Below, one piece after another: positions 8,604 to 17,186 of a stretch of 64,000 nt of DNA (position 1 is the first letter of the stretch; every line of letters begins with the position of its first letter). The notes under the pieces are model-generated. The model did no database searches. It was not told the origin of the DNA and was given only the letters and a program-made list of their open reading frames with translations. This DNA is from SMYC01 sp965197495 (GTDB taxonomy: Bacteria; Acidobacteriota; Vicinamibacteria; Marinacidobacterales; SMYC01): positions 5,704,001 through 5,768,000 of the forward strand of contig OZ240210.1 of assembly GCA_965197495.1 (NCBI GenBank), read 5' to 3'. The position numbers and the translations under genes were made by a program.

Positions 8604-9851
8604 ATGATGCAACATCGATGGGGTCGGCGCGAGTTCTTGAGAATGGGTGGGTCGACGCTGCTTCTTCTTGGCGGCGCGGGAACGCGAGCGCTCGAAGCGG
8701 GTAGAAGCGCGAAACCTGGCGTCTTGGTCGTGTTGTTTCAGCGAGGCGCCGCGGACGCACTCCACATGGTGGCTCCCTACCGGGACAAGAGATATCGTGA
8801 GCTTCGAGGTGCTTTGGCGCTCGAAGAGCCGGGAAGAGGGGAGAGGCCGACCTTGGATCTCGGCGGGGGCTTCGCTTTCCATCCCGCGTTGTCCCCACTC
8901 TCCCCGCTTTATCGCTCTGGACGGCTCGCGGTCGTTGTGAATACGGGCTCGCCGGATCCGACGCGCTCGCACTTCGATGCCCAGGACTATATGGAGTCCG
9001 GCACGCCGGGAAAGAAGTCGACGCGAGATGGCTGGTTGGCACGCGCACTCATCGAGCTCGGCGGGCGGCAGCCTTCTGGCCTTGAAGCGCCGAGTCCTTT
9101 CAACGCGGTGGCGCTGACCCCTCAAATGCCGCGCACCCTCGTGGGCGCTCGCGACACGATAGCACTCGAGGATTTTGGCTCGCTCGATATCCCCCGCCGC
9201 CAGAGCGCGCTCGCCGAGCGGCTCGAGAAACTCTACCGCGAAGATGCAAGCCCGAGCTTCGCGTCCGCGGGAGCCGGCGCGTCACGAGCCGTCACGTTGT
9301 TTCGCGAGCAAGACCCGCTCGCGCTGCCGCCCCGGAAGGGTGTGCGCTACCCAGGAGGCCGCGGCGGCAATCCCCTGAAACAGCTGGCGCAACTCCTCAA
9401 GTCTGGACTGGGCGTTCGTGTCGCTTTCGTCGAGAGCAGTGGATGGGACACCCACTTCCGGCAAGGCGCGGCCACGGGATCGATGGCGAATCTGCTGGGC
9501 CGTCTATCGGGGTCGCTGGCGGCTTTCTATGAAGACGTTGGCCCGGATGTGCCGGTCACCGTGCTGACTGTAACGGAGTTCGGGCGCACCGTGGCTACCA
9601 ACGGCGCTGGCGGCACGGATCACGGACACGGCTCGGCGATGATGGTCCTCGGCGCCGGCGTGCAGGGTGGGCGCGTTCATGGCGACTGGCTCGGACTTGA
9701 GCCGAGGAACCTCTACGAAGGTCGCGACCTTCCCGTAACGACCGATTTCCGAGACGTTTTCACCGAGGTCGCCAAGAGCGCCCTCGCGCTCGAGGATACG
9801 AGCGGACTCTTTCCGGGCTATCGCAACAAGAACGTGGGCGTAATGGCTTAG
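8604..9851 (+). CDS. exported DUF1501 protein (sulfatase-like fold)
   Basis: About 415 residues. Three adjacent start codons (GTG 8601, ATG 8604, ATG 8607) follow AAGGAG at 8590-8595; 8604 has the best spacing. The N-terminus RWGRREFLRMGGSTLLLLGG is a twin-arginine signal. DUF1501 motifs include VLVVLFQRGAADALHMVAPY, HPALSPL, RSHFDAQDYME and the C-terminal TEFGRTVATNG...TDHGHGSAM, which correspond to metal-ligand regions of the alkaline phosphatase superfamily. It follows the DUF1800 gene and probably forms a secreted pair with it. Function is unknown. Confidence 0.9.
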   Translation: MMQHRWGRREFLRMGGSTLLLLGGAGTRALEAGRSAKPGVLVVLFQRGAADALHMVAPYRDKRYRELRGALALEEPGRGERPTLDLGGGFAFHPALSPLSPLYRSGRLAVVVNTGSPDPTRSHFDAQDYMESGTPGKKSTRDGWLARALIELGGRQPSGLEAPSPFNAVALTPQMPRTLVGARDTIALEDFGSLDIPRRQSALAERLEKLYREDASPSFASAGAGASRAVTLFREQDPLALPPRKGVRYPGGRGGNPLKQLAQLLKSGLGVRVAFVESSGWDTHFRQGAATGSMANLLGRLSGSLAAFYEDVGPDVPVTVLTVTEFGRTVATNGAGGTDHGHGSAMMVLGAGVQGGRVHGDWLGLEPRNLYEGRDLPVTTDFRDVFTEVAKSALALEDTSGLFPGYRNKNVGVMA

Positions 9852-9975
9852 ATCAATATCTTAATGTCCCACTCGGGGATGGTTGAAATCCCTCGCCTTT
9901 AGGCGAAGCCTTTAGGAGGCTTGGGGTACGATCCCGAGGTGAAAGGATATCGTAAATCATCGCACACGACGTAGC

Positions 9976-9983
9976 AGTTAAAC
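9976..9983. repeat. target-site duplication of ISL3 copy A, left copy
   Basis: AGTTAAAC at 9976-9983 is repeated at 11703-11710 immediately outside the two ends of ISL3 copy A. Eight bases is the usual duplication length for ISL3-family elements. Confidence 0.92.
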
Positions 9984-10466
9984 GGTTCTCCTGTCGTTTC
10001 GGGGGATCTGATTTGTGTTGGAGGGCATGGCCTATGGACGCTGCCGCGATTGTGGAAAACGCCGGAAACTCCGGGGGAGAGAGGCGTTTAGGGAAAGGTT
10101 GTGAGCACGTACAAACGTGGAGCGGCGTTTTCCACAATCGCTTGGAAAACGCTTCGCGTTTCCCACGAGCGCCCACAGGCCCCTCCTGGTATATATACAA
10201 GAAAGATTAATTCATATGGAATAAGGAAGGGGGGGCTCGATTAGTGGAGGCTATGGAAAACGCCCTTCCAGGCTTCGAAGAGAACTCAGTCGTGAGCAAG
10301 GTCTGAACGACCAGAACCGTGGGGGCGTTTCCCACAGCCTCGTCTCCCGCTGAGGGGCAGTGGCATTTGGTGAGGCCCGTGGGTTGAGAGGGTAAGCCAT
10401 GTGTAGATGCGCATCGGCGAGAACGCTAGAATCTTTTTTTCCGAAAGAGAAAAGAGCGTTCCCGCG
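9984..10466 (+). other. hairpin-rich non-coding leader of the ISL3 element
   Basis: No gene is seen in these 483 bases, but they hold three inverted repeats built on one motif, TGGAAAACGC. A 17-base repeat at 10047-10063 pairs with 10124-10140; a short hairpin is formed by 10144-10152 with 10156-10164; and 10249-10264 pairs imperfectly with 10324-10339. The same leader precedes the transposase in copies at 43584-44065 and (reversed) 21687-22757, and a shortened form is at 49590-49761. Role unknown; candidates are transposase binding, a regulatory RNA or protection from read-through. Confidence 0.6.
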
Positions 10467-11687
10467 ATGCGCGTTACTACGTTAGTCAACAAGCTCATCG
10501 GATTGCAAGGCCTGTGGGTCCGAGGTTTCCACTTCCAGGCGGACAAAGCCAGAGTGGTGGTGGATGTAGTACCACGGAGGAGGAAGCCTCTGTGCGGGAT
10601 TTGCGGACGAAAGGTCCGCAAGAACAAAGATCGCTACAATCGCTACTGGCGGCACTTGGACCTGTTCGGAGTCCGGACCTATCTTCGCTACTCGATCCGA
10701 CGAGTGGTATGTCGGCGGTGTGGAGTGGTCAGAGAAAAGGTGCCTTGGGCCGACAAAGGAAGCCGCTTTACCAAAAGCTTCGAACAATAGGTAGCGTGGC
10801 TGGCACAGAGGACGGACGTCAGCGCCGTAGCGAACTATTTCCGAGTGACGTGGCGTTCGGTGCGACGGATCATCCAGCGAGTGGTTGCCGAGCAGCGGGA
10901 TGAGCGGCGCTAGCTCGATGGATTGCGGGTGATTGGGATGGACGAGATCAGCTACCGCAAACGCCACAAGTACTTAACAGTGGTAATAGACCATCTCAGC
11001 GGCCGGGTCGTCTGGGCGGGAAAGGAGCGCAAGGCCAAGACGCTGCTGCGGTTTTTCCGCAAGCTCGGACCACAAAGAGCCGCGGAGCTCGAAGCGGTCA
11101 GCATGGACATGTGGGAGCCGTACATAACTGTCGTCGGCAAAAAGGCTCCTCAGGCACGGGTGATCTTTGACCGCTTCCACATCGTCAAGCATCTGAACGA
11201 GGCCGTGGATAAGACCCGGCGCGAGCTGGTGCGCGAGCTCAAAGGGACTGCCCGGCGCAACCTCAAGAACACCAAGTTTCCCCTTCTCAAGGCCAAACAC
11301 AACCGCAGCGCGAAAGACAAACGGGTGCTCCGCGAGCAGGTGCGAGCTAATCGTCGCCTCTACCGCGCCATGCTTCTGCGCGACGACTTCATGGACCTCT
11401 ACACCTACAAAACCGAGACATGGGCCAAGAAGTTTCTCCGAGGATGGCTACGGCGCGCTATGAGCTCGAGGATAGAGCCCGTCAAACGCGCGGCGAAGAT
11501 GATCCGCAGCCACTTCGATGGCGTCATCGCGTGGGTCACGTGGAGACTCAGCAACGGCCGACTCGAAGGAATGAACAACAAAATCCGGCTGCTGAGCCAC
11601 CGCAGCTTTGGACTCCACTCTGCCGAAGCTCTCATCAGTCTCGTCTACCTAAACTGTGGCGGTCTCACCCTCAAGAGGATCCACTGA
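10467..11687 (+). pseudogene. ISL3-family transposase with two in-frame stop codons
   Basis: The frame aligns end to end with the intact 406-residue transposases at 44066-45286 and 48369-49589. Two GAG glutamate codons have become TAG, at 10788-10790 and 10911-10913, so only separate pieces can be made. The N-terminal zinc finger (CGICGRKV, then CRRCGVV), the helix-turn-helix region and the DDE residues in GMDEIS, MDMWEPY and GRLEGMNNKI are all still present, showing recent inactivation. Confidence 0.9.
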
Positions 11688-11702
11688 AATGGCAGGAGAG
11701 AC

Positions 11703-11710
11703 AGTTAAAC
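11703..11710. repeat. target-site duplication of ISL3 copy A, right copy
   Basis: AGTTAAAC, identical to 9976-9983. Removing the element plus one copy rebuilds the IS200 sequence found at 22068-22075. Confidence 0.92.
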
Positions 11711-12228
11711 TATCACTTCGTATTTATCACGAAGTACCGCAAGCCGGCCTTGAGAGGGGATGTAGCGGTTCGTCTCCGGGATCTCATCCGGGAGATCTGT
11801 GCTCGGAACCAGATAGAAATACTGAAGGGTCATGTGCGGCCTGAGCACGTGCACCTGTTGCTGAGCGTGCCGCCGAATTTGTCGCCGAGTCGAGTGATGC
11901 AGTTGATCAAGGGTAAGACGTCGAATCGTCTGATGCGCGACTTACGGACGATGCGGAAGGAGTTCTGGGGTCGGCACCTATGGGCACGGGGTTACTTCGT
12001 GGTGACAACGGGCAACGTGACGGATGAGGTGATAGCGAAGTATATAGAGTTGCAGGGTGCCGTGCCCCAGGACGACGATTCTTTCAAGGTCAGTGAGTAG
12101 TGAAACGAGGCAAGGACAAGCCGACTTTAGTCGGCGACGTGAACCCATCGCCTTTGGGCGATGGAGCGCACGCGCTCAGTATTGATCTATTCTCTGCAGT
12201 TCAATCGCTTTGAGTTTTATCCAGGCCT

Positions 12229-12591
12229 CTAGTCGATCTGGGCCGCGAACTCGGCAAAACGCGCGAGATAGCGCTCGAGGAGCTCGGCCGAGCGCTGCTC
12301 GAGCTTCGTAAACTTGATGCCGACGCCGGCGATTCCCGCTGTTCTGTCGTCACGCGTTTCCCGCTCGTTGCGCCAGACGACACGCGCATGGGCCCGCAAC
12401 TCGCCGAGCCGCCACGGAAGGAGCGCCCATACATGGAGGTCTGTGCCGTCGCTGGGCGGATCGTCTACCGCGAGAAAACCGCCGCTGCTGCTGAGGTTCG
12501 TGAGGAAACCCTCGTGCTTCTCGCCGTGGATTTCGACCTGCGCCTTGATCATCAACGGGCCGAAGCGTGGCATTCTTCTATTCTCTCTCAT
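12229..12591 (-). CDS. PilZ-domain protein
   Basis: 120 residues from the ATG at 12591, which overlaps the stop of the upstream gene in an ATGA arrangement. That implies translational coupling and argues against a longer start. The PilZ signature is visible as RRMPRFGPLMIKAQVE with an RxxxR-like c-di-GMP switch at the start, and NLSSSGGFLAVDDPP, the NxSxxG motif; a third strand ends GVGIKFTKL. PilZ domains bind cyclic di-GMP or serve as structural adaptors. Being coupled to a receiver-domain gene suggests both work in one signalling pathway, possibly motility or surface attachment. Confidence 0.85.
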   Translation of the reverse strand: MRENRRMPRFGPLMIKAQVEIHGEKHEGFLTNLSSSGGFLAVDDPPSDGTDLHVWALLPWRLGELRAHARVVWRNERETRDDRTAGIAGVGIKFTKLEQRSAELLERYLARFAEFAAQID

Positions 12592-14144
12592 GATTGCCGG
12601 TCTCGAACGATTCGGTTGTGCTTCTGGGTCAGCGGACCTTGATCTTCCAAAGAATAGCGGTCTTCGACCGAGCGTAGTTTCTTGTGTAGGGCGGCATTCT
12701 CCATCGCCATACCCGCCTGGGTGAGAAAGAGTGCGAGGCCGGCGAGGTTTCCGATCGGTCCCCCTGAATTGGGGTTGTCGCACAAGACGACCAACACCAC
12801 TTCGTTATTATTCAAGATCGGTAGAAGCTCGTACACCTTGGCTCGCCCTCGATCGAACCCGGACGGCAAAGCGTTCGCGTCGTGGCTTCCGGAAGCGCCG
12901 CTTCTCGAGTAGACGACTTCGGCAAACGGATGCACGTCTTGAAGCTCGAAGGCCAAGCCTTTCACGGCTTCGGTAGCGTTTTTGGTCGAGGTGCCTTTAC
13001 GAAATGCCGCGAAAGCATACGCTCGAGGGCCTTTGACGGTGAATAGCACCGTACGCTCGCAATGTTTGGCGCTCACACGGAGCACCATCCTCGCGATGTT
13101 CTGATTCGGGTTTTTGAGTTGCTCTGTCATGGTCTTCAAGAAATCGAACATGAGGTTGTCGTTGAGCTCGGGAACGCTGGGCTCGGCGGCACTGGAATCC
13201 GCATGCGCCACGAGCTTTTCGAGCTCGTGTACGAGGATTTTCGTGAACGACGCCAAATCTGCGACATATTCGTCGTCGTCGAGCTTCGTGAGCGCGGGCT
13301 TGAAAGCGACTTTGCGGACGCCGAGTTTCCTGGCACGCGCGCGTGCCTCCAAAGAAAGGCTCTCCGTAATGAGCATCGCTAGGCCGCGACCTCCGGTGAG
13401 CTTTTTGAGCTTTTCGACGACCTCGAAACCGCCTTCGAAACTGTCACCGCCCGAGCTCGGCATCGCGACATCCGTCACGAGGACGGCGGCGGTTTCCGAA
13501 TCGACGAAGTTCTCGAGCTGCTCGAGTGCTTCGGCGGCCGAGCCTGCTGCGATAACGCGACAGCCCGACCGTTTGAGCTCCGCACCGACGATGTCGAGCA
13601 CTTTCGGCTCGTCGTCGACGAGGAGCACGGTGATATCCGGACGCTCGATGAGCTGCGGCGTGCTCGCGGCGTTCGGCTCGCTCTCGATGTGCTTCGCCAT
13701 CTCCTCGGACGATTCGAGCAGAGACGTGCTGTCCTTGCGCGCAGTATCGAGCTCTCGGGCGAGCTCGAGCATGAGCGATTGCGGGTCGACACCACCCGCC
13801 ACGAGGAAACGGCTGATATCCATTCCCTCGAAATGCGTCGGAGGCTCGGAAGTGAGAGTGAACTCGAACTGCCCTTCGCGAAGCGCGACGAGCTCACGAA
13901 GCGCGATACGGATCTCGTCTTGCAAGACGAGCGCGCGAGATTCGTTGAGCGTCAAGCCCGAGAGCGGACTCACGATCGGCGTGGTGGACGTCGAGAAAGC
14001 ACAGAGGACGACGCCATCCTGGAACAACACTGCGCCGCTCGCAAGTGTGCTCTCGACCTTTAGCGTTCCCGTTTTCTTCGAGAAGGCGATGATCTGGAGA
14101 ATCTCCAGAAAGTTCAGATCTTCTAGACGTCCGCTCAGTGCCAT
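12588..14144 (-). CDS. DUF4388 (PATAN-like) protein with response-regulator receiver domain
   Basis: 518 residues. Residues 1-120 are a DUF4388/PATAN-type domain starting MALSGRLEDLNFLEILQIIA and containing GTLKVES and GAVLFQDGVVLCA. Residues about 170-295 are a receiver domain with the acidic pair (LLVDDEP), the phospho-acceptor aspartate in VLVTDVAMPSSGGD and the conserved lysine in VAFKPAL. The last about 200 residues form a GAF-like sensor region (MARMVLRVS... to ALFLTQAGMAMENAALHKKL). No DNA-binding or output enzyme domain is seen. It overlaps the PilZ gene downstream by four bases. Such combinations are typical of delta-proteobacteria and acidobacteria with gliding or twitching motility. 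Confidence 0.85.
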   Translation of the reverse strand: MALSGRLEDLNFLEILQIIAFSKKTGTLKVESTLASGAVLFQDGVVLCAFSTSTTPIVSPLSGLTLNESRALVLQDEIRIALRELVALREGQFEFTLTSEPPTHFEGMDISRFLVAGGVDPQSLMLELARELDTARKDSTSLLESSEEMAKHIESEPNAASTPQLIERPDITVLLVDDEPKVLDIVGAELKRSGCRVIAAGSAAEALEQLENFVDSETAAVLVTDVAMPSSGGDSFEGGFEVVEKLKKLTGGRGLAMLITESLSLEARARARKLGVRKVAFKPALTKLDDDEYVADLASFTKILVHELEKLVAHADSSAAEPSVPELNDNLMFDFLKTMTEQLKNPNQNIARMVLRVSAKHCERTVLFTVKGPRAYAFAAFRKGTSTKNATEAVKGLAFELQDVHPFAEVVYSRSGASGSHDANALPSGFDRGRAKVYELLPILNNNEVVLVVLCDNPNSGGPIGNLAGLALFLTQAGMAMENAALHKKLRSVEDRYSLEDQGPLTQKHNRIVRDRQS

Positions 14145-14230
14145 GGGCGTGGGTTTTCGAGGTCGCGATAGATTGTGGGTCTATGGATCTATGGTACCGC
14201 AGCGCCCAGGGTATTTACACGCTTTCGAGC

Positions 14231-14800
14231 TCACCACATCCCGGGCACGAGGCGGTAGGGAACCTGCTCCGCGTAGTCGTGATAGGTCTCGACCTCGTTG
14301 AGGAGACGCTCCTCGGTGAGGATGCGCATCCTGACGAATGGTACGGCCACCAGCAGCACGGCGAGCGCCATGGGCGTTGGTCTGGATAAGAGGCAGGCGA
14401 GCATCATCACGAGCTCTCCGGCGTAAGCGGGGTGGCGGATGCAGGCATAAGGCCCGCGGGAGACGACGCTGCGGAGTGCCGGAAGCACAGCAAAGTTTTC
14501 ACCGAGCGCGAGGAAGGTTGTGATGGCGATACATGCTCCCAACAAAAAGAGGCCTTGGATCGAGACGGGCCATTCGGCGAGAGGCGCCGCCAGCCGGAAA
14601 GCGAGGCCCGCGAGCACGAGGGCGGGGAGAGCCGCCATCACCGCGCGGGGCGAGCCGACGCGGACGACAGGAGCGCGCCGCGCGATAGCGAGCGCTACGC
14701 TCAGATGGAGCGTCGACACGGCGATGCGAGGTAGCGTGACAGGGCCTTCGGTCGCGGCCCAGCCTAGGATCGCCCAGGACCCGAGAGACAAAGCGAGCAA
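14231..14800 (-). CDS. isoprenylcysteine carboxyl methyltransferase-like membrane protein
   Basis: About 189 residues from a TTG at 14800; the start is uncertain, because the frame stays open upstream without an ATG. Four or five hydrophobic segments are followed by the SAM-binding motif of the ICMT/PEMT family: RGPYACIRHPAYAGELV (GPYxxxRHPxY), and near the end RILTEERLLNEVETYHDYAEQVPYRLVPGMW with the catalytic ER pair. It would methylate a small or lipid substrate at the membrane. It may form a short operon with the 34-residue membrane peptide just upstream (14880-14984). Confidence 0.75.
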   Translation of the reverse strand: MLALSLGSWAILGWAATEGPVTLPRIAVSTLHLSVALAIARRAPVVRVGSPRAVMAALPALVLAGLAFRLAAPLAEWPVSIQGLFLLGACIAITTFLALGENFAVLPALRSVVSRGPYACIRHPAYAGELVMMLACLLSRPTPMALAVLLVAVPFVRMRILTEERLLNEVETYHDYAEQVPYRLVPGMW

Positions 14801-14879
14801 ACAGTCGAACGCCCTCTCGAGCGCCGGTTTGGTGCTCGGCTCTAACGCCGTTGATGGGTTGTAAATCGGGCTAACCGGT

Positions 14880-14984
14880 TCAATAAATCCAGAAGGACCA
14901 GTCGAACATCCAGCTAAGGAAATTGATCAGGATCAGCACGCCGATCCAAACGACCCAGCCACCAGCACCATCGTCATCGCTCAT
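14880..14984 (-). CDS. 34-residue single-helix membrane peptide
   Basis: An ATG at 14984 opens a 34-codon frame ending in TGA at 14880-14882. The peptide has an acidic, Gly-rich start (MSDDDGAGG) and one strongly hydrophobic Trp-rich helix ending in FDWSFWIY. It resembles the tiny lmo0937/DUF5670 family. AGGGG lies 11 bases upstream. It is too short for usual gene finders and could be a leader or a real micro-protein. It is directly upstream of the membrane methyltransferase. Confidence 0.5.
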   Translation of the reverse strand: MSDDDGAGGWVVWIGVLILINFLSWMFDWSFWIY

Positions 14985-15106
14985 AGCTTTGTACCCCTAT
15001 TTGATTGTTTTGGAAGGATTGCGGACCGGGATCGACCATTTCTATGGTACCAAGCTTTCCCGGACTTGACTACTGTCGGGATGGCTGCGGTTATACTCGT
15101 CCTCGA

Positions 15107-16282
15107 ATGCAGGGATCGGAGGCTCGGGGCGTCCGAGTAGTGTGGCTTGCGGTCGCCATAACTGTCTTTGCCGTCGCCTTTCATCGAGCCGCCACCGTGC
15201 CGGCCGCTTCGTCGTTCCACGTCGGCGAGCGGAGCACGCGTGCGCCCCGGGTGCCTGGTTCGCTATTCGATCCGCTATTCGAAGTCGGCTTCGCTTCCTC
15301 GGGCGGCACGCCATCGGTGCACAGCGCTACCGCCATCGAGATCGCCGGAGGGGACCTCCGCGCTTTCTGGTATGGGGGAAGTCGCGAAGGTGCCACCGAC
15401 GTCGCGATCTATTCCTCCGTGTTCGACGCGGAGACGGACACCTGGAGGCCGGAGCAACAGGTGACGACTCGGGAAGAGACGCAGAAGGATTTAGCGCGCT
15501 ACATCAAAAAGCTCGGAAATCCGGTCGTTACACGCGACCGTGGGGGACGATTGTGGCTTTTCTACGTGAGCGTTTCGATCGGCGGTTGGTCCGGGAGTGC
15601 GATCAACGCGAGATCGTCCGCCGACGATGGGAGAACGTGGTCGCGCGCAAGCCGGCTCGTGACGTCGCCATTTCTCAATTTGAGCACGCTCGTGAAAGGA
15701 CCGGCGATCCACTACGCGGATGGAATGCTCGGGCTGCCCGTCTATCACGAGCTCCTCGGAAAGTTTGGCGAGCTTGCGCGTCTCGACGAAAATGCCCGGG
15801 TCATCGGAAAAACGCGACTCTCTTGGGGGCAGTCGTCCCTTCAGCCGGTGGTGGTGCCTCTGGATGGGGAGCGAGCCCTCGCGTTGATGCGAAGAAGCGG
15901 CCGAAGCGCTCCTAGGATTCTCGCGACCGAGACCAGCGACGCTGGACGCCACTGGACGGCCCCGCGGCCGACCTCCGTGAGCAATCCGGACGCCGCGATC
16001 GCGGCACTTCGGAGCCAAGACGGCGAGCTTCTGCTGGCGTTCAACGACAGCGAGCACGACCGGAGCCATTTGACCTTGGCGCTGTCGAACGATCGTGGAC
16101 AAAGCTGGCAGAGTATCCACGTGCTCGACCCGCCCGCGCCAGTCGTGGCAGGCGGTGCGAGATTTGCCTATCCCTGGCTCGTTCAAGGAACGAATGGCGA
16201 GTTTCATCTTCTATATACGTGGAACCGAGAGCGTATCGTTCATGTGAGGTTCAACCGCGAGTGGCTTCTCCACAATCGCTAA
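15107..16282 (+). CDS. exported sialidase-like (BNR repeat) protein
   Basis: 391 residues from the ATG at 15107. A signal anchor is at residues 9-30 (VVWLAVAITVFAVAFH). The rest is a six-bladed propeller: Asp-box-like motifs are SSADDGRTWSRA, TSDAGRHWTAP and LSNDRGQSWQSI. FWYGGSREGATDVAIYSS and GNPVVTRDRGGRLWLFYVS are the blade strands of exo-alpha-sialidase family proteins. Sialidase activity cannot be assumed, because many relatives lack it. It overlaps the start of the next membrane-protein gene by 22 bases, so the two are probably cotranscribed. Confidence 0.75.
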   Translation: MQGSEARGVRVVWLAVAITVFAVAFHRAATVPAASSFHVGERSTRAPRVPGSLFDPLFEVGFASSGGTPSVHSATAIEIAGGDLRAFWYGGSREGATDVAIYSSVFDAETDTWRPEQQVTTREETQKDLARYIKKLGNPVVTRDRGGRLWLFYVSVSIGGWSGSAINARSSADDGRTWSRASRLVTSPFLNLSTLVKGPAIHYADGMLGLPVYHELLGKFGELARLDENARVIGKTRLSWGQSSLQPVVVPLDGERALALMRRSGRSAPRILATETSDAGRHWTAPRPTSVSNPDAAIAALRSQDGELLLAFNDSEHDRSHLTLALSNDRGQSWQSIHVLDPPAPVVAGGARFAYPWLVQGTNGEFHLLYTWNRERIVHVRFNREWLLHNR

Positions 16283-16872
16283 CCGGGCTCGCGGGCATCG
16301 GGCTTCTGTTCGTATGGTGCGCGCTCGCAGTCGGCCCTCGGCGAAGAACCTGGCTCGTGGTCGCCCTCGCGCTCGGGCTTTCGTGGCTGCCCGTTTCAGG
16401 AATGCCACTCGCCGGCTACGTTAGAGCGGTGTCGTCCGATCTGAGCTTGACCTCCATGGCGTTTTTGGCGTGCGCGATTGCTCCGCAGCTCGGGGCTTCG
16501 TCGTTGGGCTCGGTGGACGAGTGGCGATTCGTGTTCCGGCTCGTCGCGACCGGGGGCCTTTTCCTGTACCCAATGGCGCTCGGGTTGGGCCCTTTCGACC
16601 CCTACACGCTCGGATTCGCGTCGACCGGATTGCTCGCGGTGCTGGCGCTTTTTGCAAGTCTCGCCTGGTGGCGGCGCTACCACGTCTGTCTCGGCGCGAT
16701 CGTCCTCGCGGTTCTTGCCTATCGGCTCGATCTTCTCGAATCCTCTAACCTTTGGGATTACCTCCTGGATCCATGGCTCGTGCTCTATGCGATTTACGAT
16801 CTTCGGCCGTTCCTGTCGACCTTGCAGAGGTGGGCAAAGGCGTCGCCAAGGTTACACCGGAATCGACGATGA
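16261..16872 (+). CDS. polytopic membrane protein of unknown function
   Basis: 203 residues if the GTG at 16261 is used; it overlaps the preceding sialidase-like gene. An upstream GTG (16219) is also in frame. About six transmembrane segments are visible (GLAGIGLLFVWCALAV, TWLVVALALGLSWLPV, LTSMAFLACAIAP, FRLVATGGLFLYPMALGLG, LLAVLALFASLAWW, CLGAIVLAVLAYRL). The short loop NLWDYLLDPWLVLYAIYDL near the end is notable. No family is recognised. Pairing with a sialidase-like exported protein suggests a role in surface glycan handling, but that is a guess. Confidence 0.65.
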   Translation: MASPQSLTGLAGIGLLFVWCALAVGPRRRTWLVVALALGLSWLPVSGMPLAGYVRAVSSDLSLTSMAFLACAIAPQLGASSLGSVDEWRFVFRLVATGGLFLYPMALGLGPFDPYTLGFASTGLLAVLALFASLAWWRRYHVCLGAIVLAVLAYRLDLLESSNLWDYLLDPWLVLYAIYDLRPFLSTLQRWAKASPRLHRNRR

Positions 16873-17182
16873 TTTCGGTCTACGCCTGAGACGATATGCT
16901 TTAGCAGTGATCGGTTGTCAATGAATGATGACCCACACGAAGCCCGGAGCTTGCAATCGCGTATCCAAATGGTATTCTAAAAGCACACTGTTTGTCGTCA
17001 ATGTCGCTCAGTTTCAGTCTTATCCTTTTCAAGGGAATGCGGCCTAAGTCCGATGTGGCACACCGCTTCGAGCTCCGCGGCTCTTTGTGGTCCGAACTTG
17101 CGGAAAAACCGCAGCAGCGTCTTGGCCTTGCGCTCCTTTCCTGCCCAGACGACCCGGCCGCTGAGATGGTCTATTACCACTG

Positions 17183-17186
17183 TTAA
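17183..17186. repeat. TTAA target duplication of the MITE, left copy
   Basis: TTAA occurs at 17183-17186 and again at 17376-17379, directly outside the 13-bp inverted repeats. The empty-site sequence in other ISL3 copies has a single TTAA here. Confidence 0.85.

Larger units (their letters stand above)
9984..11702 (+). mobile_element. ISL3-family element, copy A (nested in IS200 copy 1)
   Basis: A 1,719-base element with imperfect terminal inverted repeats: left GGTTCTCCTGTCGTTTCGGG and right end (reverse complement) GTCTCTCCTGCCATTTCAGT, both continuing into GGATC. It is flanked by the 8-bp duplication AGTTAAAC. It contains one transposase gene in the right three quarters and a hairpin-rich non-coding leader of 483 bases at the left. 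Other copies or fragments lie at 17062-17775, 21451-22757, 43584-45301, 48354-49761 and 63259-63683. Confidence 0.93.
9939..12100 (+). pseudogene. tnpA: IS200 transposase TnpA, disrupted
   Basis: The frame starts with the GTG at 9939, continues to 9983 and resumes at 11711 to the stop at 12098-12100, giving 144 codons once ISL3 copy A and one target repeat are removed. Codon 12 is TAG (9972-9974) where the other copy has TAC, so it carries a nonsense change as well as the insertion. The right part has the HUH motif of Y1 transposases (PEHVHLLL) and the C-terminal helix with the presumed nucleophile tyrosine (VIAKYIELQ). It would cut and join single-stranded element ends if intact; this copy cannot. 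Confidence 0.88.
9866..12180 (+). mobile_element. IS200/IS605-family element copy 1, interrupted by ISL3 copy A
   Basis: The left part is 9866-9983 and the right part 11711-12180; together they are 588 bases, exactly the length of the second copy at 21948-22535, to which they align closely. Both copies follow the pentamer TTAAT and show no target duplication, as expected of IS200/IS605 elements. Subterminal hairpins are visible at the left end (CCTCGCCTTTAGGCGA and the GCCTTTAGGAGGC region) and the right end (CCGACTTTAGTCGG and CCATCGCCTTTGGGCGATGG). The flanks form a palindrome when the element is removed. Confidence 0.9.

Noticed and set aside
10013..10400. Possible CRISPR or ncRNA gene in the ISL3 leader
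   Set aside because: The repeats are inverted, not evenly spaced direct repeats, and occur only as part of the IS element; no spacers or cas genes are seen.
10788..10913. TAG recoding (amber as sense codon)
   Set aside because: Stops replace Glu, Tyr, Gln and Trp at different sites, and TAG ends several intact genes such as those at 6723 and 8473.
16985..17061. Another transposon end next to ISL3 fragment E
   Set aside because: The sequence looks unlike its surroundings but shows no inverted partner or duplication in the window.
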